Source: Mycobacterium sp. (lineage in GTDB: Bacteria; Actinomycetota; Actinomycetes; Mycobacteriales; Mycobacteriaceae). From it: a DNA stretch of 5,890 bases. This document shows positions 1 to 4,988 of the stretch, piece after piece. Both the position numbers and the translations under genes were made by a program. Location of the stretch: positions 1 to 5,890 of the forward strand of contig JAQSXQ010000140.1 of the NCBI GenBank assembly GCA_029256565.1. Direction: 5' to 3'. Numbering within the stretch: position 1 is the stretch's first letter; the number at the start of each line of letters is the position of its first letter. Below the pieces are notes generated by a model. That model had not been told where the DNA came from. It did no database searches and saw only the letters and a list, made by a program, of their open reading frames with translations.

Positions 1-50
1 GCCATGGCGGCGACGGCCAGAGCCACTCCGAATCTTGGTGCGAACGACAT
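1..50 (-). CDS. 5' end of an unidentified gene, possible exported protein (partial)
   Basis: An ATG at 50-48 on the minus strand opens a frame that runs off the left edge after 16 codons, reading MSFAPRFGVALAVAAM. A purine-rich GGAGAGGG at 64-57 sits six bases before the ATG, which is what makes the start credible. The short peptide has one arginine followed by a small hydrophobic stretch (GVALAVAAM), compatible with the beginning of a signal peptide or a membrane anchor, but the h-region is cut off by the window edge. The gene lies 59 bases after the cyclase stop on the same strand and could be co-transcribed with it. It does not begin like another cyclase of the Rv1318c-Rv1320c family. The product cannot be identified from 16 residues, and its export is an inference. 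Confidence 0.5.
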   Translation of the reverse strand, partial: MSFAPRFGVALAVAAM

Positions 51-56
51 GCGAGG

Positions 57-64
57 CCCTCTCC
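57..64 (-). promoter_or_regulatory. Ribosome binding site of the left-edge gene
   Basis: The minus strand reads GGAGAGGG, then six bases (CCTCGC), then ATG at 50. This is one of only two clear Shine-Dalgarno sequences in the window and is the main support for the partial gene at 1-50. Confidence 0.6.
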
Positions 65-65
65 G

Positions 66-80
66 GGTGCTCAGTGCACC
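66..80. repeat. Short inverted repeat between cyclase and left-edge gene
   Basis: GGTGC (66-70) and GCACC (76-80) form perfect 5-bp arms around a 5-base loop (TCAGT). It lies 30 bases beyond the cyclase stop codon and directly upstream of the next gene's Shine-Dalgarno sequence. No T-run follows on either strand, so it is not a convincing intrinsic terminator. It could be a weak hairpin or chance symmetry in GC-rich DNA. Confidence 0.3.
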
Positions 81-109
81 TGGGCGGTGCCTGTGAGATC
101 GCCCCGAGG

Positions 110-1744
110 CTAGCTTTTCGCGAGTTCTCCGCTCGAATGACGAACCGGCGTGGCGAGTCTCGTTGCCTCATCGTGACCGCGCAGTGTCACGGTCTTGCCC
201 AACGTCCATCGTGCGCGTTCGTCGTCGCCTGCCGCTGCGACGGTCTCGGCCGACGCGACGAGATGCCCGTCGACGTCCTTGGACAGTTCGCACAGCCGGG
301 CCGCCTCGTTCACCGGTCCGCCGATCACCGTGTACTCGAACCGCTCCTTGGCGCCGACGTTGCCCGCGACCACCTGGCCGGAGGCCACCCCGATGCCCGC
401 CTCGCAGTCGGGCACCTCGGCGCAGATGCGTTCGGCCATCGCGCGTGCGGCCGACAGCGCCTGGTCCTCGGCGTCGTCCAGTGCCACCGGGGCGCCGAAG
501 ACGGCCAGCACCGCGTCTCCCTCGAACTTGTTGACCAAACCGTGGTGGCGGTCGACCTCGTCGACGATCACGGCGAAGAACCGGTTGAGCAGCTCGACGA
601 CCTCGACGGCGGGCCGGCTGGTCACCAACTGCGTCGACCCGATGATGTCGACGAAGATCACGGCGGCATGCCGTTCCTCGCCACCGAGTTTCGGCCGTTG
701 CTTCTCCGCGAGCAACGCCACTTCGCGGCCCACGTGCCTGCCGAACAGATCGCGTACCCGTTCCCGCTCGCGCAGGCCGTGCACCATCCTGTTGAAACCC
801 CGCTGCAACTCTCCGAGTTCGGTGCCGTCGAAGACCACGAGGTTGGTGTCGAGGTCACCGCGCTCCACCCGGTCGAGCGCGTTGCGCACCGACCGCACGG
901 GTGTGGCGGTGAGCCAGGACAGGATCCACATCAGGAGGAACCCGAACGCCAACGCGAACACGGCCAGGATCATGACCGCGACGGTGAACTGCGTCGGTGA
1001 CACGATCTGCAGCGTCAGCGTGATGATCGCGGCCAGCAGGATTCCGAGCACCGGCACGCCCGATCCGACCGCCCACACCGTCAGCGTGCGGCCCATGATG
1101 CCGGGGGCGAAGCGGCGCGGCGGCGGCCCCACCTCGAGCGCCTGCGCGGCCACGGGCCGCAGCGCGAACTCGGTGAACAGGTAGCAGCTGGCGGATACCA
1201 CGATGCCGGGAAAGCTGATGCCCAGCAACACCTTCGGGATGTAGTCGGTGTCCTGCAGTCCGTACAGCAGGGTCAGCACGATCGTGCCGCCACCCCACAG
1301 CACCAGCAGGACGCGCGTCAGCCGCCAGGGTGCGAAGAACGTGTTGCGCTGGTCCTGTTCGGTCGGTACCCGTTCCTCGATGGACCACCGGACGTTCTTG
1401 ATGACGCGGTTGGTGGCCCAGATGATGCCGACGATCAGTGCCGAGCCGATGTAGGCGGGCGCCACCGCGGCGGTGATCCACAGGACGTGCGAGTCGAAGA
1501 CGCTGGGCACCGGGAACGTGACCGTGACGACCAGCAGCGCGACGCAGATGCCGACGAGGTTCGCGATTACGACGAACGTCGTCAGGATCGTCTGGATGCG
1601 GATGCGTCGACGCTTCGGACTCTCCGACACGCGGCCGAGGATCCAGGTCCCGTATTCCGAGGACGCCGGCCCGTGGCTGCTCTGGCTGGTGAGCCGTGCG
1701 AGGAGCCGGCCCAGCCGCTGCGCGGTGCTCTTCTCGTGCCTCAT
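110..1744 (-). CDS. Membrane class III adenylate cyclase with HAMP domain
   Basis: This 544-residue protein should convert ATP to cAMP at the inner face of the plasma membrane. A cytoplasmic N-terminal stretch is followed by about six hydrophobic helices (roughly 51-76, 87-110, 143-161, 171-192, 219-246, 252-278), a HAMP linker (about 279-331) and a catalytic domain (about 355-485). All canonical class III residues are present: metal-binding D366 (FVDIIGST) and D410 (KFEGD), adenine-reading K406 and T472, and transition-state N479 and R483 (VNEAAR). Thr in place of Asp at the second purine-contact position is a known bacterial variant. It should work as a homodimer. From memory it resembles the M. 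tuberculosis Rv1318c-Rv1320c family, including the N-terminal KSTAQRLGR. The ATG at 1744 has no Shine-Dalgarno sequence but has a -10-like TAGGCT nearby. It is divergent from nucS. The signal it senses is unknown. Confidence 0.93.
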   Translation of the reverse strand: MRHEKSTAQRLGRLLARLTSQSSHGPASSEYGTWILGRVSESPKRRRIRIQTILTTFVVIANLVGICVALLVVTVTFPVPSVFDSHVLWITAAVAPAYIGSALIVGIIWATNRVIKNVRWSIEERVPTEQDQRNTFFAPWRLTRVLLVLWGGGTIVLTLLYGLQDTDYIPKVLLGISFPGIVVSASCYLFTEFALRPVAAQALEVGPPPRRFAPGIMGRTLTVWAVGSGVPVLGILLAAIITLTLQIVSPTQFTVAVMILAVFALAFGFLLMWILSWLTATPVRSVRNALDRVERGDLDTNLVVFDGTELGELQRGFNRMVHGLRERERVRDLFGRHVGREVALLAEKQRPKLGGEERHAAVIFVDIIGSTQLVTSRPAVEVVELLNRFFAVIVDEVDRHHGLVNKFEGDAVLAVFGAPVALDDAEDQALSAARAMAERICAEVPDCEAGIGVASGQVVAGNVGAKERFEYTVIGGPVNEAARLCELSKDVDGHLVASAETVAAAGDDERARWTLGKTVTLRGHDEATRLATPVRHSSGELAKS

Positions 1745-1747
1745 GGT

Positions 1748-1759
1748 GGCGTCAGCCTA
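1748..1759 (-). promoter_or_regulatory. Predicted promoter of the cyclase gene (near-leaderless)
   Basis: On the minus strand TAGGCT (1759-1754) fits the mycobacterial TAnnnT -10 pattern. Seven bases after it is A1747, three bases before the cyclase ATG, so the mRNA would have little or no leader. This agrees with the lack of a Shine-Dalgarno sequence. The -35 is not recognisable. It lies back-to-back with the nucS promoter. Confidence 0.4.
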
Positions 1760-1779
1760 ATGACCGCGGCGCGGCAATC

Positions 1780-1791
1780 TATGGTGGTTCC
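1780..1791 (+). promoter_or_regulatory. Predicted leaderless promoter of nucS
   Basis: TATGGT (1780-1785) matches the TAnnnT -10 consensus and is followed by six bases (GGTTCC), then the GTG start codon at 1792. This spacing puts the transcription start on the first base of GTG. No Shine-Dalgarno sequence precedes that GTG. No strong -35 is visible. Confidence 0.55.
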
Positions 1792-2460
1792 GTGCGGCTC
1801 GTCATTGCTCAATGCACCGTCGACTACGTCGGACGGCTCACCGCCCACCTTCCTTCCGCGCGGCGGCTGCTGCTGTTCAAGGCAGACGGGTCGGTGAGCG
1901 TGCACGCCGACGACCGCGCCTACAAGCCGCTGAACTGGATGAGCCCGCCGTGCTGGGTCACCGAGGAGGACGGCGACCCGCTGGTGTGGGTGGTGCAGAA
2001 CAAGGCGGGCGAACAGCTGCGCATCACGGTCGAAGACGTCGAGCACGACTCGTCGCACGAACTCGGCGTCGACCCGGGTCTGGTGAAGGACGGCGTCGAG
2101 GCGCACCTGCAGGAGCTGCTCGCCGAGCACGTCGAACTGCTCGGCGTCGGCTACACGCTGGTGCGGCGTGAGTACATGACGGCGATCGGGCCGGTGGACC
2201 TCATGTGCCGCGACGAACTGGGGCGGTCGGTCGCCGTCGAGATCAAGCGCCGCGGCGAGATCGACGGCGTCGAACAGCTCACCCGCTACCTCGATCTGCT
2301 CAACCGCGACACCCTGCTGGCGCCGGTGAGTGGCGTGTTCGCCGCCCAGCAGATCAAGCCGCAGGCCCGAACCCTGGCCGTCGACCGCGGGATTCGTTGC
2401 GTGACATTGGATTACGATCAGATGCGCGGGCTCGACACTAGCGAGTTCCGGCTGTTCTGA
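1792..2460 (+). CDS. nucS: Mismatch-specific endonuclease NucS/EndoMS
   Basis: NucS cuts both strands at mismatched bases (notably G-T, G-G, T-T in characterised homologues) and provides mismatch correction in actinobacteria that lack MutS/MutL. The 222-residue product has an N-terminal DNA-binding/dimerisation domain (about 1-105) and a C-terminal RecB-like nuclease domain. Catalytic residues are visible as D136 in GPVDLMCRD and E150/K152 in VAVEIKRRG. The C-terminus EFRLF resembles the sliding-clamp-binding tail described for the corynebacterial enzyme. The start is the GTG at 1792 (VRLVIAQCTVDY), where homology begins. The frame is open upstream to an ATG at 1696, but that would run through the cyclase start region and add unrelated sequence. 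The start appears leaderless. The length is normal for mycobacterial NucS, and no key residue is missing. Confidence 0.96.
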   Translation: MRLVIAQCTVDYVGRLTAHLPSARRLLLFKADGSVSVHADDRAYKPLNWMSPPCWVTEEDGDPLVWVVQNKAGEQLRITVEDVEHDSSHELGVDPGLVKDGVEAHLQELLAEHVELLGVGYTLVRREYMTAIGPVDLMCRDELGRSVAVEIKRRGEIDGVEQLTRYLDLLNRDTLLAPVSGVFAAQQIKPQARTLAVDRGIRCVTLDYDQMRGLDTSEFRLF

Positions 2461-2465
2461 GGGCC

Positions 2466-2471
2466 TACACT
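2466..2471 (+). promoter_or_regulatory. Possible internal -10 for the Zn-ribbon gene
   Basis: TACACT fits TAnnnT and lies in the 18-base gap after the nucS stop. Seven bases separate it from the ATG at 2479, allowing a leaderless transcript. The gene could equally be read through from nucS. The base spacing is seen directly; promoter activity is inferred. Confidence 0.4.
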
Positions 2472-2478
2472 CGAGGGC

Positions 2479-2778
2479 ATGCCCAGGCGTCGCCCTTCTC
2501 CGCGGCGGCAGCCGCCGTCGTCGCCCACACCGCCGTTGCAGCGACGCATCGAGACCGGGCCGGACGGATACGACTACGAGGTGCGGCCGGTCGCGGCGAG
2601 CAGGGCGACGAAGACCTACCGCTGCCCGGGCTGCGACCACGAGATCAGGGCGGGCGTCGCGCACGTCGTCGTCTGGCCAGCGGACGCGGGGGAGTCGGCA
2701 GTCGACGACCGCAGGCACTGGCACACGCCGTGCTGGGCGAACAGGATGACGCGCAACCCGACGCGGAAGTGGTCCTGA
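2479..2778 (+). CDS. Small conserved zinc-ribbon-like protein (Rv1322-like)
   Basis: This is a 99-residue basic protein of unknown function. The first 25 residues are rich in Arg, Pro and Ser (MPRRRPSPRRQPP) and probably disordered. A compact domain follows (about 28-90) containing YRCPGCDHEI (C49, C52) and then HWHTPCW (H80, H82, C85), a Cys/His arrangement that could hold one zinc ion. Homologues in other actinobacteria are, as I recall, often labelled ATP/GTP-binding protein, but no Walker motif is visible here and I would not use that name. It starts 18 bases after the nucS stop on the same strand, so co-transcription is likely. Its stop is 4 bases from the stop of the convergent epimerase gene. 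The basic tail and zinc site would suit nucleic acid binding, but that is inference only. Confidence 0.85.
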   Translation: MPRRRPSPRRQPPSSPTPPLQRRIETGPDGYDYEVRPVAASRATKTYRCPGCDHEIRAGVAHVVVWPADAGESAVDDRRHWHTPCWANRMTRNPTRKWS

Positions 2779-2782
2779 GGGG

Positions 2783-3259
2783 TTAGTGAACTTCGGCCGC
2801 TGCCGGCTCGACGAGTTCGACCAGCACGCCGCCCGCATCCTTGGGATGGATGAAGTTGATGCGCGAGTTCGAGGTACCCCGACGGGGAACGTCGTAGAGC
2901 AACCGGATGCCCTGCTCGCGCAGGCGCTCGGTGAGTGCGTCGATGTCGCTGACGCGGTAGGCGAACTGCTGCAGGCCGGGGCCGCGCTTGTCGATGAACT
3001 TCGCGATGGTCGACGTCTCGTCGAGTGCCGCCATCAGCTGGACCTGCGAGCTGCCCTTGGGGGCGCCGCGCACCGCGAGCATCGCCTCGCGAATGCCCTG
3101 GTCCTCGTTGACCTCCTCGTGCAGAACGATCATGCCAAGGTGGTCGTGGTACCACTTGATCGCGGCGTCGAGGTCGGGGACCGCAATGCCGACGTGATCG
3201 ATCGCCGTCACCAGCGCGCTCGCCAATGCTGGTCGGGCGTCTACGTGTTCGGTGGTCAT
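2783..3259 (-). CDS. mce: Methylmalonyl-CoA epimerase
   Basis: This 158-residue vicinal-oxygen-chelate (glyoxalase-fold) enzyme interconverts (2R)- and (2S)-methylmalonyl-CoA, linking propionyl-CoA carboxylation to methylmalonyl-CoA mutase. Two beta-alpha-beta-beta-beta modules are recognisable, opening at IDHVGIAVPDLDAAI (from residue 20) and LQQFAYRVSDI (from 96). Expected metal ligands are H22, Q74 (VQLM) and E148 (VLVELVEP). At the fourth position, where many VOC epimerases carry His in GLHH, this protein has Q98. The C-terminal block RINFIHPKDAGG is typical of the family. I chose the ATG at 3259 (MTTEHVDARP). The frame is open to 3367, but the extra 36 residues overlap the fadA4 start and look non-coding. 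No Shine-Dalgarno sequence precedes this ATG; a -10-like TACCGT gives a leaderless arrangement. The gene is divergent from fadA4. Confidence 0.93.
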   Translation of the reverse strand: MTTEHVDARPALASALVTAIDHVGIAVPDLDAAIKWYHDHLGMIVLHEEVNEDQGIREAMLAVRGAPKGSSQVQLMAALDETSTIAKFIDKRGPGLQQFAYRVSDIDALTERLREQGIRLLYDVPRRGTSNSRINFIHPKDAGGVLVELVEPAAAEVH

Positions 3260-3271
3260 GTCGTAACGGTA
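3260..3271 (-). promoter_or_regulatory. Predicted leaderless promoter of the epimerase gene
   Basis: On the minus strand TACCGT (3271-3266) is followed by six bases (TACGAC) and then the ATG at 3259, the same spacing as nucS. Transcription would begin on the A of ATG. TTCCGC (3295-3290), 18 bases upstream, is only a weak -35 candidate. Confidence 0.5.
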
Positions 3272-3280
3272 ACCTTTACG
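3262..3280. repeat. Inverted repeat overlapping the epimerase -10
   Basis: CGTAA (3262-3266) and TTACG (3276-3280) form 5-bp inverted arms around a 9-base centre containing GGTAACC, itself nearly symmetric. It covers the predicted -10 of the epimerase gene, so a protein bound here would block it. The short arms make chance occurrence possible. Confidence 0.3.
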
Positions 3281-3302
3281 GGAATGTTTGCGGAATGTGT
3301 GA
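3281..3302 (+). repeat. 11-bp tandem direct repeat in the mce-fadA4 intergenic region
   Basis: GGAATGTTTGC (3281-3291) is followed immediately by GGAATGTGTGA (3292-3302). Nine of 11 positions match, and the first seven bases are identical. The 11-base period is about one helical turn, which would put the two copies on the same DNA face. Each copy contains GAATGT, a weak -10 look-alike. The second copy runs into the CRP-like palindrome. Confidence 0.4.
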
Positions 3303-3313
3303 TAGGCCACACA
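3298..3313. promoter_or_regulatory. CRP-type (cAMP receptor protein) binding site
   Basis: TGTGATAGGCCACACA matches the symmetric CRP consensus TGTGA-N6-TCACA at 9 of 10 defined positions. It also fits the looser form NGTGNNANNNNNCACA that I recall for M. tuberculosis CRP (Rv3676). The centre, near 3305.5, is about 46 bases upstream of the predicted epimerase transcription start and about 52 bases upstream of the fadA4 ATG, so it could act on either or both divergent genes. A second overlapping register (TGTGTG at 3296-3301 with CACACA at 3308-3313) is also symmetric. Binding is inferred from sequence alone. Confidence 0.5.
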
Positions 3314-3346
3314 GTTCCCATTCGAGTGTCTAGTCAAACGTCTCGT

Positions 3347-3352
3347 GGAGGT
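3347..3352 (+). promoter_or_regulatory. Ribosome binding site of fadA4
   Basis: GGAGGT lies five bases before the ATG at 3358. It is the best Shine-Dalgarno sequence in the window and fixes the fadA4 start. It also implies a conventional leader. The nearest -10 look-alike is TAGTCA (3331-3336), which lacks the final T, so the transcription start is uncertain. Confidence 0.85.
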
Positions 3353-3357
3353 ACTCA

Positions 3358-4539
3358 ATGACGACATCGGTGATCGTTGCCGGAGCCCGTACTCCGGTCG
3401 GCAAGCTCATGGGCTCGCTCAAGGACTTCTCCGGAAGCGACCTGGGCGCCGTGGCCATCAAGGGTGCGCTGGAGCGCGCGGGTGTGCCCGCGTCGGCCGT
3501 CGAGTACGTGATCATGGGCCAGGTGCTGACCGCCGGTGCAGGTCAGATGCCCGCCCGTCAGGCGGCCGTCGCCGCGGGCATCGGCTGGGACGTCCCGTCG
3601 CTGACCATCAACAAGATGTGCCTGTCGGGCATCGACGCCATCGCGCTGGCCGATCAGCTGATCCGCGCCGGTGAGTTCGACGTCGTCGTCGCCGGTGGCC
3701 AGGAGTCGATGAGCAAGGCCCCGCACCTGCTGATGGACAGCCGCTCGGGCTACAAGTACGGCGACGTGAAGGTCCTCGACCACATGGCCTACGACGGCCT
3801 GCACGACGTGTTCACCGATCAGCCGATGGGCGCGCTCACCGAGCAGCGCAACGACGTCGACCAGTTCACCCGCGCCGAGCAGGACGAATTCGCCGCGCGC
3901 TCGCACCGCCTGGCGGCAGCCGCGTGGAAGGACGGCGTGTTCGCCGACGAGGTCGTGCCGGTCTCGATTCCGCAGCGCAAGGGCGATCCGATCGAGTTCA
4001 CCGAGGACGAGGGCATCCGCGCCAACACGACCGCCGAGTCGCTGGCCGGCCTGAAGCCCGCGTTCCGCAAGGACGGCACCATCACCGCTGGCTCGGCGTC
4101 GCAGATCTCCGACGGTGCCTGCGCCGTGGTCGTGATGAACAAGGCCAAGGCCGAGGAACTCGGGCTCGAGTGGCTCGTCGAGATCGGTGCACACGGCGTG
4201 GTCGCCGGTCCGGACTCCACGCTGCAGAGCCAGCCGGCCAACGCGATCAAGAAGGCGATCGCCAGGGAGGGCATCTCCGTCGACCAGCTCGACGTGATCG
4301 AGATCAACGAGGCGTTCGCCGCCGTGGGGCTGGCCTCGGCCCGCGAACTCGGCATCGACCCCGACAAGGCCAACACCAGCGGTGGGGCCATCGCCATCGG
4401 CCACCCGATCGGGATGTCCGGTGCCCGGATCACGCTGCACGCCGCCTTGGAGCTCGCGCAGAAGGGCTCGGGTTACGCGGTGGCCGCACTCTGCGGTGCG
4501 GGCGGCCAGGGCGACGCGCTGATCCTGCGGAGGCCCTGA
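3358..4539 (+). CDS. fadA4: Acetyl-CoA C-acetyltransferase (thiolase II family), FadA4
   Basis: This 393-residue cytosolic thiolase catalyses the reversible reaction of two acetyl-CoA to acetoacetyl-CoA, or thiolytic cleavage of 3-ketoacyl-CoA. Both halves of the thiolase fold are complete. The acylated nucleophile is C88 in NKMCLSG, the NEAF motif is at 317-320, the general-base H349 is in GGAIAIGHPIGMSGAR, and the second catalytic C379 is in CGAGGQGDALIL. The length is typical of the tetrameric biosynthetic-type enzymes. The name follows the mycobacterial convention and the neighbourhood. Whether the cell uses it for synthesis or degradation cannot be read from sequence. A strong Shine-Dalgarno sequence sets the start. 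It diverges from the epimerase gene with 98 bases between the start codons, containing a CRP-like site, so the two acyl-CoA genes may share regulation. The stop codon is the first triplet of a perfect palindrome. Confidence 0.95.
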   Translation: MTTSVIVAGARTPVGKLMGSLKDFSGSDLGAVAIKGALERAGVPASAVEYVIMGQVLTAGAGQMPARQAAVAAGIGWDVPSLTINKMCLSGIDAIALADQLIRAGEFDVVVAGGQESMSKAPHLLMDSRSGYKYGDVKVLDHMAYDGLHDVFTDQPMGALTEQRNDVDQFTRAEQDEFAARSHRLAAAAWKDGVFADEVVPVSIPQRKGDPIEFTEDEGIRANTTAESLAGLKPAFRKDGTITAGSASQISDGACAVVVMNKAKAEELGLEWLVEIGAHGVVAGPDSTLQSQPANAIKKAIAREGISVDQLDVIEINEAFAAVGLASARELGIDPDKANTSGGAIAIGHPIGMSGARITLHAALELAQKGSGYAVAALCGAGGQGDALILRRP

Positions 4540-4550
4540 CCGCTCGGTCA
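4537..4550. repeat. Perfect palindrome beginning at the fadA4 stop codon
   Basis: TGACCGCTCGGTCA has perfect 6-bp arms (TGACCG / CGGTCA) around two bases, and its first three bases are the fadA4 TGA. It has the size and symmetry of TetR- or GntR-type operators. As RNA it would make only a strained stem with a 2-base loop and no U-tract, so a terminator role is weak. Confidence 0.5.
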
Positions 4551-4571
4551 ACTACAACGACGCTGTGTAGT
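4551..4571. repeat. Second inverted repeat directly abutting the first
   Basis: ACTACA (4551-4556) and TGTAGT (4566-4571) are perfect 6-bp arms with a 9-base loop. It begins at the base after the preceding palindrome and ends 33 bases before the DUF3817-type start codon. The arms are AT-richer than the surroundings. No T-run follows. It could be an operator or a weak hairpin. Confidence 0.4.
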
Positions 4572-4590
4572 AGCTGGCGTCGCCGTCGGG

Positions 4591-4596
4591 CACAAT
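4591..4596 (+). promoter_or_regulatory. Possible -10 for the DUF3817-type gene
   Basis: CACAAT keeps the two most conserved -10 bases (A2 and T6) and is seven bases before the ATG at 4604, matching the spacing at 2466-2479. This favours a leaderless start at 4604 over the in-frame ATG at 4595, which has no suitable hexamer or Shine-Dalgarno sequence. Confidence 0.35.
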
Positions 4597-4603
4597 GGCG
4601 GGC

Positions 4604-4963
4604 ATGGCAAACACATTGGACGTCCGCAGCGCTGCGGGCTGGTTCCGGCTGATCGCGTTCGCGGAGGCGCTCAGCTGGGCGGGCCTGCTGATCGGGATGT
4701 ACTTCAAGTACCTCGGATCACCGCGTACCGAGATCGGCGTGAAGATGTTCGGTCCCATCCACGGTGGGGTGTTCGTCGCGTTCATCGTGGCGGCCGTACT
4801 GGTCGGAATCGCGCACCGCTGGGGCGTCTGGACGTGGATCCTGGCATTGCTGGGCAGCATCGTGCCGCTGGGCAGTGTGATCTTCGTCATGTGGGCCGAC
4901 CGCACGGGCAGGATGAGCCCCGTCGCGGGCACGAAGACCACGTCGGTCCCTCAATCGAGCTGA
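4604..4963 (+). CDS. Small DUF3817-type membrane protein
   Basis: This is a 119-residue integral membrane protein of unknown function. Three hydrophobic segments are visible at about 14-34, 50-70 and 75-97. Recognisable features are FRLIAFAEALSW at the start of the first helix, the inter-helix stretch YLGSPRTEIG, and GPIHGGVF opening the second helix, which together recall the DUF3817 family. The C-terminal 20 residues are polar and probably cytosolic. No enzyme motif is visible. Two in-frame ATGs exist, at 4595 and 4604. I prefer 4604 because of the -10 spacing and because MANTLDVRS aligns better with how I remember relatives starting; the longer form adds only MAG. It sits 64 bases after fadA4 and 25 bases before the thioredoxin-like gene, all in the same direction. 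From memory, M. tuberculosis lacks it at this locus. Confidence 0.85.
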   Translation: MANTLDVRSAAGWFRLIAFAEALSWAGLLIGMYFKYLGSPRTEIGVKMFGPIHGGVFVAFIVAAVLVGIAHRWGVWTWILALLGSIVPLGSVIFVMWADRTGRMSPVAGTKTTSVPQSS

Positions 4964-4975
4964 CGGGCGACGTGC

Positions 4976-4981
4976 CAGACT
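4976..4981 (+). promoter_or_regulatory. Possible -10 for the thioredoxin-like gene
   Basis: CAGACT has the conserved A2 and T6 and is followed by seven bases and the GTG at 4989, the same arrangement as upstream of 2479 and 4604. No Shine-Dalgarno sequence precedes the GTG. The element is weak, and read-through from the upstream gene is equally possible. Confidence 0.35.
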
Positions 4982-4988
4982 TGTACGC

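Noticed and set aside
66..80. Intrinsic terminator for the cyclase gene
   Set aside because: The hairpin has 5-bp arms and no following T-run, so it is listed only as an inverted repeat.
35..1000. Long plus-strand open frame (321 codons) opposite the cyclase gene
   Set aside because: It mirrors a gene with clear catalytic motifs. Its product is low-complexity Arg/His/Asp/Val-rich sequence typical of the antisense of GC-rich genes, and no family is recognisable.
1696..1791. N-terminal extension of NucS from an ATG at 1696
   Set aside because: The extra 32 residues overlap the cyclase N-terminus and are unlike NucS, which begins at VRLVIAQCTVDY. The GTG at 1792 has correctly spaced leaderless signals.
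1741..2838. 365-codon minus-strand open frame opposite nucS and the Zn-ribbon gene
   Set aside because: Antisense shadow. It would also overlap the cyclase start and the end of the epimerase gene on its own strand in another frame, with no recognisable product.
3260..3367. 36-residue N-terminal extension of the epimerase
   Set aside because: It would overlap the fadA4 start and its Shine-Dalgarno sequence, and it encodes no family-like sequence. The ATG at 3259 fits the expected start.
3355..4551. 398-codon minus-strand open frame covering the whole thiolase gene
   Set aside because: It is the antisense of fadA4, whose motifs and Shine-Dalgarno sequence are unambiguous. The translated sequence is rich in Arg, Gly, Asp, His and Val with no domain.
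4595..4603. Upstream in-frame ATG for the DUF3817-type gene
   Set aside because: It has neither a Shine-Dalgarno sequence nor a -10 at leaderless spacing. It remains possible and would add only three residues.
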